A DNA stretch of 8,713 nt from an uncultured Clostridium sp. (GTDB lineage Bacteria; Bacillota; Clostridia; Lachnospirales; Lachnospiraceae): positions 1 to 8,713 of the forward strand of contig CAUCIO010000089.1 of assembly GCA_958442925.1 (NCBI GenBank), given 5' to 3'. Position numbers and translations under genes: made by a program. Positions 1 through 7,071 of this stretch are shown here, piece by piece (the first letter of the stretch is position 1; each line of letters opens with the position of its first letter). A model generated the notes under the pieces. The model saw nothing but the letters and a program-made list of their open reading frames with translations. It made no database searches and had not been told where the DNA came from.

Positions 1-2048
1 TGATAGCTCGCTATCTCTTCTAACATCCTACGGCGTTCTCCCATGGTTCCTGATACCGTCGCTGTCTTCAGGGAGGGAGCAAAGCGGGACAGCTCATGCT
101 CCCAGTTATAAACCAGCGAAGCGGGACACACAATCAGGGAAGTTCCCTCCCGGGCCGCAGACAGAAGGAGAGCAATGATCTGTATGGTCTTTCCCAGCCC
201 CATATCATCAGCCAGAATACCTCCAAATCCCCAGTGATCCAGTGTTCTGAGCCATCGATAGCCTGTTTTCTGATATCCCTTCAGCTCTCCTATAAAAGTC
301 TCCGGCACATCATAGTCGCTGTCCTCTACAGATTTCATTCCGCGGATCAGAGCCTTGTAGCCGCTGTCTCTGTTAAGGGAAATATGCCCGTCTTCCTTAA
401 CCATCTGATCCAGATACAGAGCCCTGAAGCCTGGCAGGACTATCTTCTTTTCCCTTAGCTCCGTATTTCCCAGAGACAGCCCTTCCCGTATCTTTTCAAT
501 AGTCATAAAACCGTCGTCTGACAGTTTTAAAAATTCTCCATTTTTCAGCCGGTAATATTTCTTTTTCTGGGTGTAGGCATCCAGAACCTTTAAAAGTTCT
601 CCTCCTGTCAATTCTCCTGTGTCCACAGTAAGGGTCAGCCAGCCATCCGCCACAGAAACTCCCATGGAAATCTCCGGCGGCCGACGAATCGTAAGCTCTT
701 TGACACTGGCTGACAGGCGAATTTCTCCCAGAGCGCGGAATTCTTCCATTCCTTCCTCTAAAAGGCGGTAGACAGCTTCCTCGCCATCCGGCAGAAACAG
801 GCGCCCTGCTCCCTCCTCCCTGGCAGTAAAATACCTGGTAATCAGCCTGCTGATCCGGAATTCTCCCGGCACATCCCGGCAGATGCTTTTAGGCACACCC
901 TCATCATCCAGGGGATGAAAGCTGTAGCTTCCATAGGAAAGGCGCGGAAACAGAGAGAGACGTCCCTGCTCATCGCAGTCAAAATCAAAAACCGCCTTCA
1001 ACGGCTCTGGCCTGCGGCTTTCCAGCTCTGTCCCCTCCTGGGAGAGAATGCCAAAGGGCTCCATTTTGCTTAATACCCTCTCGTAAAACAGAGGGACATC
1101 CCTCTCATTCAGAAACAGCTTCCCCGGCTCCTCCCGATTTCCCAGTATCCCTGTCAAAAAAATGCCCATCACCTTTTCGTAGTCTGCACCGCAGCAGAAA
1201 ATCCTATTCCTGTCCGCCACATACAGACCTTTTTCTCCCTCAAAGGCAGCCAGGCTGGAAGGAACTTTGATGGAAATTCCATTTTTACCAGCTCTCTTTA
1301 CAGATACAGAAAAATCAGGATTTTCCTTTACCACCATAAGCTCCCGCAGCTGCCCTCTGGCATCCTCGCACCGGATCGTCCTGCCTGCAGTCAGAGCAAA
1401 AAAACGATCTAAATCAGCACGTCCCAGCCGAAGAGAACGCAGCGCAGGCTCCGCCGGCATGCCTCCTCTTCGGATCTGCCGGTAATGCTCCAGATAGGAA
1501 GAGGCCAGCTCTGTCATAAGTTCAGCTAACGCCCTGCTCTCCTCTGTAAAAGCCTGCAGGTCATGGTTAAAGGCCAGTCCTCTGCCATACTCCACATACC
1601 GTCCTTCTCTCACAGCTGAAGCAAACTCAGTTAAATCCTTCAGAACATATTCTCTCCCTTTTCTGAGACTTCCTTCCAGAAGCACTTCCTGCCTGCCAAA
1701 GAGCAGGCGGGGAATAAATTCTACCTCCCCCTTCTCCTCCTCTGCTACAATCTCCGCCACCTGGCGGTTTGTGTACTCTCTAAGCATCAGCCGGACTGAC
1801 GAAGATGTAAAAACAGGCTGTACCGCCTCTTGATATCCAGAGTCCTCGTAAGCCTGGTACAGCTCTTTCCCATGAGTGCAGATTCCCCGGAAGGAATTTC
1901 CCCTGCTGCAGGAACAGGAATAGTCCATAACCTGGCTGTCCTTGATATAAAGCTTTGTCTGATAAATGTTTCCCTGATCCTCCACCTGTCCAGAGACGCG
2001 GATTTCCCCCTTCCAGAAGGTATCCACAGAAATATCTCTTACCGCCAT
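1..2048 (-). CDS. SWIM zinc finger / SNF2-family DEAD-like helicase, N-terminal 682 residues (C-terminus beyond window)
   Basis: The reading frame is open from an ATG at 2048 to the window edge, giving 682 residues; the rest of the helicase core lies to the left. A SWIM-type zinc finger with spacing CxC-x9-CxH is seen at C45, C47, C57 and H59. The long middle part (about 200-580) fits the poorly conserved region found before the motor in bacterial SNF2 helicases. The motor begins near residue 590: a Q-like GYRWL segment, then motif I ADDMGLGKT at 613-621 (K620, T621) and motif Ia around SLIVCPASLVYNW (637-649). Family knowledge: these are ATP-dependent double-stranded DNA translocases, and their role in Firmicutes is mostly undefined. 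The 2048 start is preceded by AAAGGGAG five bases upstream; in-frame ATGs at 2069, 2075 and 2126 lack a good ribosome binding site. It lies 106 bases after argS and may be cotranscribed with it. The DExx box and motifs III-VI cannot be seen here. Confidence 0.93.
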   Translation of the reverse strand, partial: MAVRDISVDTFWKGEIRVSGQVEDQGNIYQTKLYIKDSQVMDYSCSCSRGNSFRGICTHGKELYQAYEDSGYQEAVQPVFTSSSVRLMLREYTNRQVAEIVAEEEKGEVEFIPRLLFGRQEVLLEGSLRKGREYVLKDLTEFASAVREGRYVEYGRGLAFNHDLQAFTEESRALAELMTELASSYLEHYRQIRRGGMPAEPALRSLRLGRADLDRFFALTAGRTIRCEDARGQLRELMVVKENPDFSVSVKRAGKNGISIKVPSSLAAFEGEKGLYVADRNRIFCCGADYEKVMGIFLTGILGNREEPGKLFLNERDVPLFYERVLSKMEPFGILSQEGTELESRRPEPLKAVFDFDCDEQGRLSLFPRLSYGSYSFHPLDDEGVPKSICRDVPGEFRISRLITRYFTAREEGAGRLFLPDGEEAVYRLLEEGMEEFRALGEIRLSASVKELTIRRPPEISMGVSVADGWLTLTVDTGELTGGELLKVLDAYTQKKKYYRLKNGEFLKLSDDGFMTIEKIREGLSLGNTELREKKIVLPGFRALYLDQMVKEDGHISLNRDSGYKALIRGMKSVEDSDYDVPETFIGELKGYQKTGYRWLRTLDHWGFGGILADDMGLGKTIQIIALLLSAAREGTSLIVCPASLVYNWEHELSRFAPSLKTATVSGTMGERRRMLEEIASY

Positions 2049-2082
2049 GGCTCTCCCTTTCTGCTGCATCCCCATAGATACA

Positions 2083-2124
2083 GCGAAGCTGCCGGGCACT
2101 GTTTTTGTGTCTTGGCAGCTTCGC
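2083..2124 (-). repeat. Perfect 11-bp inverted repeat between argS and the helicase gene
   Basis: The arms GCGAAGCTGCC (2083-2093) and GGCAGCTTCGC (2114-2124) are perfect reverse complements separated by 20 bases. The hairpin sits 30 bases after the argS stop and about 35 bases before the helicase start. No U-run follows it in the minus-strand transcript, so it does not look like a standard intrinsic terminator. It could be an attenuating, RNA-processing or stabilising stem, or a protein-binding site. On the plus strand two extra G-U pairs could extend the stem. Confidence 0.7.
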
Positions 2125-2154
2125 ATCACTCACTCATTCCTATTCTGATGATTC

Positions 2155-3924
2155 CTACATGTGCTCTGGGGCCTCAATTCCCAGCAGATCCATGCAGGCG
2201 TTTAACACATCCTTGGTGAGACTGATCAGGCTGATAAAACCGGCCTGCTTCTCTCGATCTTCCTCGCCGATAATCTTATTGACCAGATAGAAATTATTAA
2301 ACGCATCTGATAAGTCGTACATGTACTGGCAGATACGGTGGGGAGCAGTCTCTGCAAAAGCAGTCTCAACCACCTCTCCGAAACGGCACAGCTCCAGCTG
2401 GAGAGCCTTCTCTGTCTCAGAAGAAGCCGGGCGAACAGGAACCAGAGTGTAGCTTCCGCCCATCAGCTCCCTGTACTTCTCCAGAATTGATTTAATCCGC
2501 ACTACCATGTACTGAATATGAGGACCTGTATTTCCTTCAAAGGAGATGAAGCGATCCACGTCGAACACATAGTCCTTCGTAGCCTGGTTGGAGAGATCGC
2601 CGTATTTTAATGCAGCGAGGCCGATCATTTCAGCCGTCTTTCTCATCTCCTCCTCAGACACTCTCTGTTTCTCCTGAACCTTTTTGTAAACCTCCTCGTC
2701 AATCTCAGCAATCAGGTGCTCCAGACGCATAACGCCTCCGTCTCTCGTCTTAAACGGGCCTCCGTCCTTGCTGTTCATGGTACCGAATCCCAGGAACACC
2801 ATCTTAGTGTCATCCTTCACAATACCGGCCTTCTTGGCTACGCGGAATACCTGGGTAAAGTGAAGCTCCTGGCGCTTGTCTACCACGTAGATATAGCGAT
2901 CCGGGTGGAAATCCTGCTCTCTCTGGACAATGGTAGCCAGATCAGAGGTGGCATAGAGGGCAGCTCCGTCAGACTTTCTGACGATGCAGGGAGGAAGCTC
3001 CTTTGTGTCCGTCTCCTCGGCAATATCCACGACTAAAGCTCCCTGGCTCTCGTAAGCCAGCCCCTTCTCAACCAGATCGTCGATCAACTGCGGAATATAT
3101 GGCTGTGCATCGCTCTCACCCTTCCACAGATCAAAAGATACGTTGAGATTGCCGTAATTTCTCTTTAAGTCCTTTAAGGACACATTCATAATGTGCTCCC
3201 AGATTGCGCGGTAGGGAGCGTATCCGCTCTGAAGCTTAAAGGTAGCTTCCTGTGCTCTCTCCTTGAAAGCCTCATCCTGCTTGGATTTGGCGCTGGCTGC
3301 CGGATAGATCTCCTCCAGCTCAGAAATGGTAAACGGCGGCTCCTTCGGATACTCTCCTGTAAAGCTCTCATCAAAATAAGGAAGCTCTGGCTGTCTGTCA
3401 TGGAGTTCCTCAATAATCAGTCCCATCTGAAGTCCCCAGTCTCCCAGATGCACGTCACCGATTACCTTATGGCCCATATAGCGGCTGATTCGCTTAATGC
3501 TCTCTCCAATGACAGCAGAACGCAGATGACCTACATGGAGCGGCTTCGCCACATTGGCTCCGCCGTAGTCTACGATAATGGTCTCCGGCTCTTTCGCTTC
3601 TTCCAGGCCGTACTTAGGATCCGCTGCCATCTGGTTCATATATCCAGCCAGATACTCTGGTGCAATGCGCAGATTAATAAAGCCCGGCATAACCGCGTTG
3701 ATCTCAGAGAACATACCGCTCTCTCTGGCCTGCTCCACTACCTCATTGGCAATATCAATCGGCTTCTTTTTATATGCCTTAGCGGCAGCCATCGCCCCAT
3801 TGCACTGATACTCGCACAGATCCGGACGGTTGGAAACAGTAACCTTCACATATTTCTCATCGTATCCGCAGGCGGTAAAAGCAGGCGTCAGCTCTGCCAC
3901 AATCAAATCAATCATCTTCTGCAT
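2155..3924 (-). CDS. argS: Arginyl-tRNA synthetase (class I)
   Basis: This cytoplasmic enzyme charges tRNA-Arg with arginine using ATP. The 589-residue length is normal for the family. Visible domains in order: the N-terminal ArgRS-specific (Add-1) domain, about 1-110; the class I Rossmann core with the HIGH-type motif HVGH at 130-133 inside the signature ANVAKPLHVGHLRSA; the conserved segment YATSDLATIVQRE at 324-336; a degenerate KMSKS region around FKTRDGG (391-397), as is common in ArgRS; and the helical DALR anticodon-binding domain from about 465, starting at NTGPHIQYMVVRI and ending EAPEHM. The ATG at 3924 follows an AAGGAG about nine bases upstream. It has its own sigma-A-like promoter directly after the amidase stop codon and a leader of about 60 bases that can fold. 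The start could instead be M4, but the ribosome binding site favours M1. Confidence 0.98.
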   Translation of the reverse strand: MQKMIDLIVAELTPAFTACGYDEKYVKVTVSNRPDLCEYQCNGAMAAAKAYKKKPIDIANEVVEQARESGMFSEINAVMPGFINLRIAPEYLAGYMNQMAADPKYGLEEAKEPETIIVDYGGANVAKPLHVGHLRSAVIGESIKRISRYMGHKVIGDVHLGDWGLQMGLIIEELHDRQPELPYFDESFTGEYPKEPPFTISELEEIYPAASAKSKQDEAFKERAQEATFKLQSGYAPYRAIWEHIMNVSLKDLKRNYGNLNVSFDLWKGESDAQPYIPQLIDDLVEKGLAYESQGALVVDIAEETDTKELPPCIVRKSDGAALYATSDLATIVQREQDFHPDRYIYVVDKRQELHFTQVFRVAKKAGIVKDDTKMVFLGFGTMNSKDGGPFKTRDGGVMRLEHLIAEIDEEVYKKVQEKQRVSEEEMRKTAEMIGLAALKYGDLSNQATKDYVFDVDRFISFEGNTGPHIQYMVVRIKSILEKYRELMGGSYTLVPVRPASSETEKALQLELCRFGEVVETAFAETAPHRICQYMYDLSDAFNNFYLVNKIIGEEDREKQAGFISLISLTKDVLNACMDLLGIEAPEHM

Positions 3925-3943
3925 GATTTTGTCTCCTTCTTGT

Positions 3944-3975
3944 CAGTGTTTCTGATGCCTCTGTCCACTGGCATC
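3944..3975 (-). promoter_or_regulatory. Structured argS leader: stem-loop with possible pseudoknot
   Basis: In the transcript, GATGCC (3975-3970) pairs with GGCATC (3959-3954), giving a 6-bp stem with a 10-base loop. The first four loop bases, AGTG (3969-3966), are complementary to CACT (3948-3945) just after the stem. This allows an H-type pseudoknot, or an alternative CAGTG/CACTG hairpin. The structure ends about nine bases before the AAGGAG, so folding could affect ribosome access. The pairing is read directly from the sequence; a regulatory role is inference. It is far too short for a T-box. Confidence 0.4.
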
Positions 3976-3989
3976 TTCTATCCTTCTAT

Positions 3990-4018
3990 ACTATAAAGTA
4001 TTTTCCCCGTAAGTTCAA
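3990..4018 (-). promoter_or_regulatory. Sigma-A-type promoter for argS
   Basis: The -35 TTGAAC (4018-4013) and -10 TATAGT (3995-3990) are separated by exactly 17 bases, and each matches five of six consensus positions. The predicted transcript start is near 3983, about 60 bases before the argS ATG. The -35 box begins three bases after the amidase stop codon, so argS need not depend on amidase transcription. Confidence 0.75.
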
Positions 4019-4020
4019 GA

Positions 4021-4791
4021 CTAACTGAGATCCTTCATGGCTTCCTTCACATCCTTCTGGAACTCCTTCCACTGGTCCGGATGATCCACAAAGTATTTGG
4101 GGCAGGCTTTCTCCGTCACATCGTAATGGCGGATCACGTCTTTCGGCTTCAAATCCAGTTCCCGGCACAGCCAGGCTGTCAGCCGTACCAGAGAGTCATA
4201 TGTCTCTTCTGTAAATTTTCCGTCCTTTCCCGGATGACAGCACTCAACGGAAATGGTGTCGGAATTCCTTGCATTAGACGCATAGGCCATCTCGTCAATG
4301 GGGACGCACTGGAGTATCTCCCCATCCAGTCCGATAATAAAATTGCTGCTGACAGAAATCCGGTTGGATCCGGTCTGGTCCTTCAGCCCTTCAAAATAGT
4401 TACGGTTCTGTCCGGCCGTAGTTCCCGGATTGCCCACATAGTGAACTACGATGCCGTTTATCTCAGCAAGCTTTGTGCCCGGCCTGGAATAGTCATTAAT
4501 CGTCAGCAGATCCTGTGTGACCCAATCCGGCATTTTCACAGAGGAGGGGTCAACTGAAGTTCTCATAAGACTTCCCCTGAGAAACCACCCTGCTGCTCCT
4601 CCCGACAGAAACAGAATCAGCGCTGCAGCAGCCAGAAACATCCTTCTGTTCCGTCTGCGGCGCAGTTCTCTCTCCCTCTTAAGGCTCCTTCTTCCGTATG
4701 CCCCAGCCGCTCTGCCCTGGCGATACCTCCCTTCCCCCGGAGTCTCACCAGGCCGGATACGCCTGTTTTTCTCTCTCATTTCCTCGTACAA
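4021..4791 (-). CDS. Membrane-anchored N-acetylmuramoyl-L-alanine amidase (Amidase_2/PGRP fold)
   Basis: A zinc amidase predicted to cleave the bond between MurNAc and L-alanine in peptidoglycan. The 256-residue protein has a very basic N-terminus (about 1-50), one hydrophobic segment at about 51-70 (FLAAAALILFLSGGAAGWF), and an extracytoplasmic Amidase_2 domain at about 108-240. Likely zinc ligands are H117 (VVHYVG), H222 (RHYDVT) and C230 (KACPK); K228, two before the cysteine, matches the T7 lysozyme arrangement, and E183 (SVECC) fits the AmpD-type glutamate. The position often occupied by histidine in the SAHY/YHF motif is N150 here. No cell wall-binding domain is visible. The start chosen is TTG at 4791, with AGAGGGG about nine bases upstream; an in-frame ATG at 4779 has a GAGGAA only about two bases away, which is too close. 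The product could act in wall turnover, germination or spore mother cell processes; the exact role is not visible. Confidence 0.88.
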   Translation of the reverse strand: MYEEMREKNRRIRPGETPGEGRYRQGRAAGAYGRRSLKRERELRRRRNRRMFLAAAALILFLSGGAAGWFLRGSLMRTSVDPSSVKMPDWVTQDLLTINDYSRPGTKLAEINGIVVHYVGNPGTTAGQNRNYFEGLKDQTGSNRISVSSNFIIGLDGEILQCVPIDEMAYASNARNSDTISVECCHPGKDGKFTEETYDSLVRLTAWLCRELDLKPKDVIRHYDVTEKACPKYFVDHPDQWKEFQKDVKEAMKDLS

Positions 4792-4838
4792 CCCTATCGT
4801 CCCCTCTGCCCTATGAGCGCTTCCTCAGCTGTATCCCT

Positions 4839-4867
4839 ATCGTAAAACCAGATTCTTTGGGAAACAA
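4839..4867 (-). promoter_or_regulatory. Possible promoter for the amidase gene
   Basis: TTGTTT (4867-4862) and TACGAT (4844-4839) are 17 bases apart, just downstream of the efp hairpin. The match to consensus is only moderate. A second candidate is TTGACT (4957-4952) with CATAAG (4935-4930) at 16-base spacing, upstream of the hairpin, which would place the hairpin in the amidase leader. Neither is certain. Confidence 0.3.
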
Positions 4868-4870
4868 AGA

Positions 4871-4913
4871 AACTGCTGTAAAATAGCCCTGGGAAAGATA
4901 TTTTACAACAGTT
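4871..4913 (-). terminator. 15-bp hairpin after efp, probable intrinsic terminator
   Basis: In the minus-strand transcript the arms 4913-4899 and 4885-4871 form a 15-bp stem with a single G-U wobble around a 13-base loop. It is followed by a U-rich but interrupted tail, UUUCUUUGUUU. It lies 77 bases after the efp stop. The wobble would be an A-C mismatch in a plus-strand RNA, so the minus-strand transcript is the better folder. The stem is AU-rich next to the loop and the U-tract is imperfect, so termination may be partial. Confidence 0.55.
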
Positions 4914-4989
4914 CCTATTGGTCCGAATCCTTATGCCTGATTCTTTTATTCAGTCAAGCTGCCCTCTGCAGAAATCTTCTGAATCTGCA

Positions 4990-5547
4990 TTAAACTCTGG
5001 ACAGATACTCTCCTGTACGTGTGTCAATCTTAACTTTGTCGCCGATCTCTACGAATAACGGAACGTAGATGATTGCGCCTGTCTCCACAGTAGCCGGCTT
5101 AGTAGCGCCTGTCGCTGTATCTCCCTTAAGGCCTGGCTCTGTCTCTGTGATCTCAAGCTCTGCAAACAGAGGAGCCTCTACAGAGAATACCTCGCCGTTG
5201 TGAGAACAGATCTTAACCATATCGTTCTCTTTTACAAACTTCAGAGCGTCACCGATCTGCTCAGCTGTAAGAGCTACCTGCTCAAAGTTCTCCACGTTCA
5301 TAAAGTGGAACAGATCTCCGTCAGAGTACAGATACTGCATATCTACTCTGTCAATTCTGGCTGCCGGGAACTTCTCTGTCGGTCTGAAGGTTTTCTCCAC
5401 AACACCGCCGTTCTTGATATTTTTAAGCTTGGTTCTTACGAACGCAGCGCCCTTTCCTGGCTTTACGTGCTGGAACTCGACGATCTGGAATACGTTTCCT
5501 TCGATTTCCACTGTAATACCGTTTCTAAAATCGCCCGCTGATACCAT
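4990..5547 (-). CDS. efp: Translation elongation factor P
   Basis: EF-P binds between the P and E sites and relieves ribosomes stalled on polyproline stretches. The 185-residue length is typical. Three domains are recognisable: an N-terminal KOW-like domain (about 1-64) and two OB-fold domains (about 65-127 and 128-185), the last carrying the signature around ETEPGLKGDTATGATKPA. The loop reads HVKPGKGAAF with K32 at the tip, the residue modified in Bacillus subtilis (5-aminopentanol) and equivalent to the beta-lysylated K34 of Escherichia coli. The PGKG context matches the Bacillus type, so an EpmA/EpmB-type modification is less likely, though no modification gene is in the window. The ATG at 5547 follows AAGGAGG with ten bases of spacing. 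It has its own promoter and is followed by a hairpin, so it is probably a single-gene transcript. Confidence 0.98.
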   Translation of the reverse strand: MVSAGDFRNGITVEIEGNVFQIVEFQHVKPGKGAAFVRTKLKNIKNGGVVEKTFRPTEKFPAARIDRVDMQYLYSDGDLFHFMNVENFEQVALTAEQIGDALKFVKENDMVKICSHNGEVFSVEAPLFAELEITETEPGLKGDTATGATKPATVETGAIIYVPLFVEIGDKVKIDTRTGEYLSRV

Positions 5548-5588
5548 AAATGATATTCCTCCTTGAATGATCTCTCTTTATCTTTTTT

Positions 5589-5617
5589 ATTCTATACTAT
5601 AATATGCCGTTTTTCAA
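5589..5617 (-). promoter_or_regulatory. Sigma-A-type promoter for efp
   Basis: The -35 TTGAAA (5617-5612) and -10 TAGAAT (5594-5589) are 17 bases apart, each five of six to consensus. The -35 box overlaps the TGA stop of the aroE/aroK gene. The predicted start is near 5582, leaving an untranslated leader of about 35 bases with an AAGGAGG. Confidence 0.75.
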
Positions 5618-7071
5618 CTACTTTTTGCAAAAGCCGCAATCTCCCGCGCAATCTCCCCAGGAGTCCTTCCGTCTGTATTTGCCGTAATGTCTGCAGCTTT
5701 TTCATAGACAGGACCTCTGGCAGCCAGAAGTCCCTCCACCTTCTCCCTCACATTGCCTCCCTGGAGAAGGGGTCTTGTTGTATCTCCCTGAAGACGGAGC
5801 AGAACCTGTTCTGGAGATGTTTTCAGGTAGATACAGACTGCATGTTCTCTCAGCAGTCTCTGATTCTCCTCCCTGAGAGCCAGCCCGCCTCCTGCGGAAA
5901 TCACCGTATATCCGCCGTTCTGTCCTGTCTGCTCCAGAAGAGTTCTCAGCGTATCTGTCTCCATTTTCCGAAAACTCTCCTCTCCCTGGAAGCGAAAAAT
6001 ATCTGAAATCGTCATACCGGCCCGGCGCTCTGTCTCCTGATCCGTGTCGTAAAGAGCACAGCCCAGAAGCTCTGCCAGCTCTTTTCCCACACTGGTCTTT
6101 CCAGCTCCCATAAATCCAATCAGAACCAGATTTTTCTGTTCCGGCTGAAGCCTTCTCTGAATCAGAGTCTCAGCCAGTGCCAGGGTCTCCCTGTCCACCT
6201 GAACGCCAGGATTCCACAGTTCATAGGAGACTGCTCCCTGGTAAACCAGCATCTTCAGTCCATTGACTGCTCTTCCTCCCGCTTCCCGCACCATACGCAT
6301 AAATTTCGTCTCCGCGGGAGTATAAATCACATCCAGAGCCTCCTCAATCAGCTGATAGAACTCCTTGTCCTCAATGGGCGCTGCGTCCTCTGCCGGATGC
6401 ATTCCCACACTGGTACACTGAATGGCCAGATACCGCTTCCCGCATAAGGCATTCCACTGGGAAAGAGGCAGGGCTCTCATGAGCATCCGTCCTGCAATCC
6501 TGTTCCCATACTCTGCCAGCTCCTCTGCTTTTTCAAGGCTCCTGTTCAGTACAGTAATACTTTCTGCTCCACCTCTGGCCAGCATATAGGCGGCCGCTCT
6601 GGCCGCTCCGCCTGCGCCAATCAGAAGACAGTCTCTTCCCTTTACCGTAAAGCCTGCTTCTTCCACAGCCCTCTTCAGGCCTGGAACGTCTGTATTATAT
6701 CCCCTGTATCCGCGCTCTGTTCTGACCAGAGTGTTCACAGCTCCGATCTCCCTGGCTGTCTCGTCTATACCGTCCAGATATCTCATCACAGCCTGCTTGT
6801 GGGGGACTGTCACATTCATACCTGAAATATTCAGGGCAAAGGCCCCGGAAACTGCTGCCTGCAGTTCCTCCTCCTTCACCTTGAACGGAACATAGATAAA
6901 ATCCGTTCCTGTACATCTGGCGTAAAGATTCTGAAGCATCGGCGACATGGAGTGTTCCACCGGATTCGCCAAAATTCCGCAGACTCTGGAAGTTCCCCTG
7001 ACAGTCTCCGCTGCCTGAATCACCATTTCCTGCTCTTTTACCTGTCTTGTTCTCTCTTCTTTCTCTGTCAT
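5614..7071 (-). CDS. aroE/aroK: Bifunctional shikimate dehydrogenase-shikimate kinase fusion (AroE-AroK)
   Basis: One 485-residue protein carries two consecutive steps of aromatic amino acid synthesis: NADPH reduction of 3-dehydroshikimate to shikimate, then ATP phosphorylation to shikimate 3-phosphate. AroE half (about 28-308): shikimate-binding SMS at 41-43, NVTVPHK at 86-92 with catalytic K92, NTD at 126-128 with catalytic D128, NADP loop GAGGAAR at 152-158, the NRS at 176-178 typical of NADP preference, and the closing NGLKMLVYQGA at 270-280. AroK half (about 313-485): P-loop GFMGAGKTS at 319-327, DTD at 342-344, FRKME at 367-371, GGG at 394-396 and the lid TRPLL at 432-436. All key residues are intact, so both activities are expected. 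The linker is only about five residues and there is no internal start codon before the kinase. The ATG at 7071 overlaps the yqeG stop as ATGA, implying translational coupling. Confidence 0.95.
   Translation of the reverse strand: MTEKEERTRQVKEQEMVIQAAETVRGTSRVCGILANPVEHSMSPMLQNLYARCTGTDFIYVPFKVKEEELQAAVSGAFALNISGMNVTVPHKQAVMRYLDGIDETAREIGAVNTLVRTERGYRGYNTDVPGLKRAVEEAGFTVKGRDCLLIGAGGAARAAAYMLARGGAESITVLNRSLEKAEELAEYGNRIAGRMLMRALPLSQWNALCGKRYLAIQCTSVGMHPAEDAAPIEDKEFYQLIEEALDVIYTPAETKFMRMVREAGGRAVNGLKMLVYQGAVSYELWNPGVQVDRETLALAETLIQRRLQPEQKNLVLIGFMGAGKTSVGKELAELLGCALYDTDQETERRAGMTISDIFRFQGEESFRKMETDTLRTLLEQTGQNGGYTVISAGGGLALREENQRLLREHAVCIYLKTSPEQVLLRLQGDTTRPLLQGGNVREKVEGLLAARGPVYEKAADITANTDGRTPGEIAREIAAFAKSS

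Noticed and set aside
96..458. Plus-strand frame of 120 codons at the left end
   Set aside because: It is antisense to the SNF2 motor region including motif I, with no recognisable protein features.
1780..2133. Minus-strand frame of 117 codons starting upstream of the helicase start
   Set aside because: It covers the helicase N-terminus in another frame; the helicase frame carries the SWIM finger and the P-loop and is open to the window edge.
3193..3996. Long open frame (267 codons) on the plus strand antisense to argS
   Set aside because: It lies wholly opposite the well-supported argS gene and its leader, shows no family motif, and is the usual shadow of a codon-biased gene.
3925..4020. 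T-box riboswitch upstream of argS
   Set aside because: The leader is only about 60 bases from the predicted start, has no T-box core sequence and no terminator/antiterminator pair.
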